Positions 39,437 to 40,588 of a stretch of 40,588 nucleotides of DNA are shown one piece after another (within the stretch, counting starts at the first letter, position 1; each line of letters opens with the position of its first letter). The notes below the pieces were generated by a model that did not search any database, was not told where the DNA came from, and saw only the letters and a program-made list of their open reading frames with translations. Made by a program: the position numbers and the translations under genes. The stretch comes from an uncultured Lachnospiraceae bacterium (GTDB lineage: Bacteria > Bacillota > Clostridia > Lachnospirales > Lachnospiraceae): NCBI GenBank assembly GCA_902801515.1, contig CADCII010000017.1:1-40588 (forward strand), in the 5' to 3' direction.

Positions 39437-40588
39437 ATGAGATTATATGATGGCGGCGTATATCTGCTGAATGGCAGCAAGATTGTCCCGGACAACACAG
39501 ATGCAGCGGCAGTACTCGCGCAGGAAGGCTGCACGGCGTCAAAGGAGCAGGCGAGAAGAGGGACGATCGCATGGTCGATCCTGCATGATCATAACCGGTC
39601 AGGTGATGATGAGAAACTCCGTATACGTTTTGACAAGATGACCAGTCATGACATCACGTATGTCGGGATTATCCAGACGGCGCGGGCGTCGGGCCTTGAG
39701 CAGTTCCCGCTTCCGTATGTCCTGACCAACTGCCACAATTCCCTGTGCGCGGTAGGCGGAACGATTAATGAGGATGATCACATGTTCGGCCTGTCCGCAG
39801 CCAAGAAATACGGCGGCATCTATGTTCCGCCGCATCAGGCGGTCATTCACCAGTATGCACGTGAGATGCTGGCTGAATGCGGAGCCATGATCCTGGGATC
39901 GGATTCCCATACCCGCTACGGAGCGCTGGGAACGATGGCTGTCGGTGAAGGGGGCGGTGAACTGGTGAAACAGTTGCTGCGCCAGACGTATGATATCGAT
40001 ATGCCGGGAGTTGTCGCAGTATGCCTGACCGGAGAGCCGGTAAAGGGCGTAGGCCCTCAGGACGTAGCGCTCGCCATCATCGGAGCGGTATTTGACAGCG
40101 GTTATGTCAAGAATAAAGTCATGGAGTTTGTCGGCCCGGGCGTTGAAAAACTGAGCGCAGAGTTCAGGATCGGTGTCGATGTTATGACGACAGAGACAAC
40201 CTGCCTGAGTTCGATCTGGCAGACGGATGAGAAGATCCGCGAATTCTATGAGATCCATGGCAGGGAGGAATGTTACAGAGAACTGGCTCCGGCTAAAGCA
40301 GCTTACTATGACGGATGCATCGAGATCGATCTGGGCAGTATCCGTCCCATGATTGCCATGCCCTTCCATCCGAGCCATGTATATGCGATCGAGGATGTGC
40401 AGAAGAATCTGGCGGACGTTCTGGCCGAAGTAGAAAAGCGCGCACAGGTATCCTTCGGGGATAAGATCGATTATTCTCTGCAGGACAAAGTCCGCGGCGG
40501 CCGGCTGTATGTTGACCAGGGTATCATCGCAGGCTGCGCGGGCGGCGGATTTGAAAATATCTGCGACGCTGCGGATATCCTGAAAGGA
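39437..40588 (+). CDS. Aconitase-family hydratase (3' partial)
   Basis: The frame opens at ATG 39437 (GGAG 5 bp upstream) and continues without a stop to the window edge, giving 384 codons of a protein that should be roughly 750 residues. It resembles the YbhJ-type hydratases of the aconitase superfamily. Visible features are [41 protein letters not shown] (the aconitase DSHT motif) and [13 protein letters not shown], where the Cys lies at the position of the first 4Fe-4S ligand of aconitases. The remaining cluster cysteines and the swivel domain would be past the edge. The reaction and substrate of this subfamily are not established. It lies just behind the aldolase terminator, with no clear promoter of its own. 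Confidence 0.82.
   Translation, partial: MRLYDGGVYLLNGSKIVPDNTDAAAVLAQEGCTASKEQARRGTIAWSILHDHNRSGDDEKLRIRFDKMTSHDITYVGIIQTARASGLEQFPLPYVLTNCHNSLCAVGGTINEDDHMFGLSAAKKYGGIYVPPHQAVIHQYAREMLAECGAMILGSDSHTRYGALGTMAVGEGGGELVKQLLRQTYDIDMPGVVAVCLTGEPVKGVGPQDVALAIIGAVFDSGYVKNKVMEFVGPGVEKLSAEFRIGVDVMTTETTCLSSIWQTDEKIREFYEIHGREECYRELAPAKAAYYDGCIEIDLGSIRPMIAMPFHPSHVYAIEDVQKNLADVLAEVEKRAQVSFGDKIDYSLQDKVRGGRLYVDQGIIAGCAGGGFENICDAADILKG

Overview
The window looks like chromosomal DNA from a low-to-mid GC, Gram-positive anaerobe of the Clostridia, most likely a Lachnospiraceae-type gut bacterium. This is inferred from strong AGGAGG ribosome sites, SigA-type promoters with 17-bp spacers, QueT under a preQ1-I riboswitch, a class B sortase with a surface protein carrying a KTGD-type sorting signal, a WG-repeat exported protein, class II fructose-bisphosphate aldolase, and intracellular glycoside hydrolases. 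I see no rRNA, tRNA, insertion sequence, phage or CRISPR array. Coding is dense; no gap between genes exceeds 300 bp.

Layout, left to right. (1) 1-1877: the last two genes, both permeases, of a nucleoside-type (Nup/Bmp) ABC importer; the first is cut by the window edge. (2) 2022-6806: a COG2509 FAD-dependent dehydrogenase, a COG1451 zinc metallopeptidase, an exported WG-repeat protein and a rhomboid protease. A palindromic repeat element lies beside the rhomboid gene and recurs at 19504-19552. (3) 7074-12430: a tight three-gene operon of a beta-CASP metallo-hydrolase, a membrane-anchored transglutaminase-like protein and a large single-pass membrane protein with a C39-like tail. This is the least explained gene set here. 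(4) 12608-18736: an AraR-type regulator followed by a complete sugar ABC importer (binding protein, permease, double ATPase, second permease). AraR-box-like palindromes lie before both the regulator and the importer. (5) 18831-19491: queT read leftward under a preQ1-I riboswitch. (6) 19646-24514: asnS, class B sortase, Sir2 deacylase, then rpsF-ssb-rpsR. (7) 24707-31151: three apparently cytoplasmic carbohydrate-active enzymes (GH63-like, GH120-like beta-xylosidase, and a TIM-barrel hydrolase of unclear family). (8) 31369-35709: a 1446-residue cell-wall surface protein. (9) 35836-38236: pyridoxal kinase and a divergent MocR/PdxR regulator sharing a direct-repeat control region. (10) 38374 to the end: class II aldolase and the start of an aconitase-family hydratase cut by the window edge.

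Working together: the AraR-type regulator probably controls uptake of a pentose or related sugar. The intracellular GH120 and GH63-like enzymes would cut imported oligosaccharides and the aldolase belongs to central glycolysis. The sortase may anchor the large surface protein. The PdxR-like protein probably adjusts vitamin B6 salvage by the neighbouring kinase. Many start codons were moved downstream from the longest possible ORF because a good ribosome site sits in front of the later codon; each case is stated.
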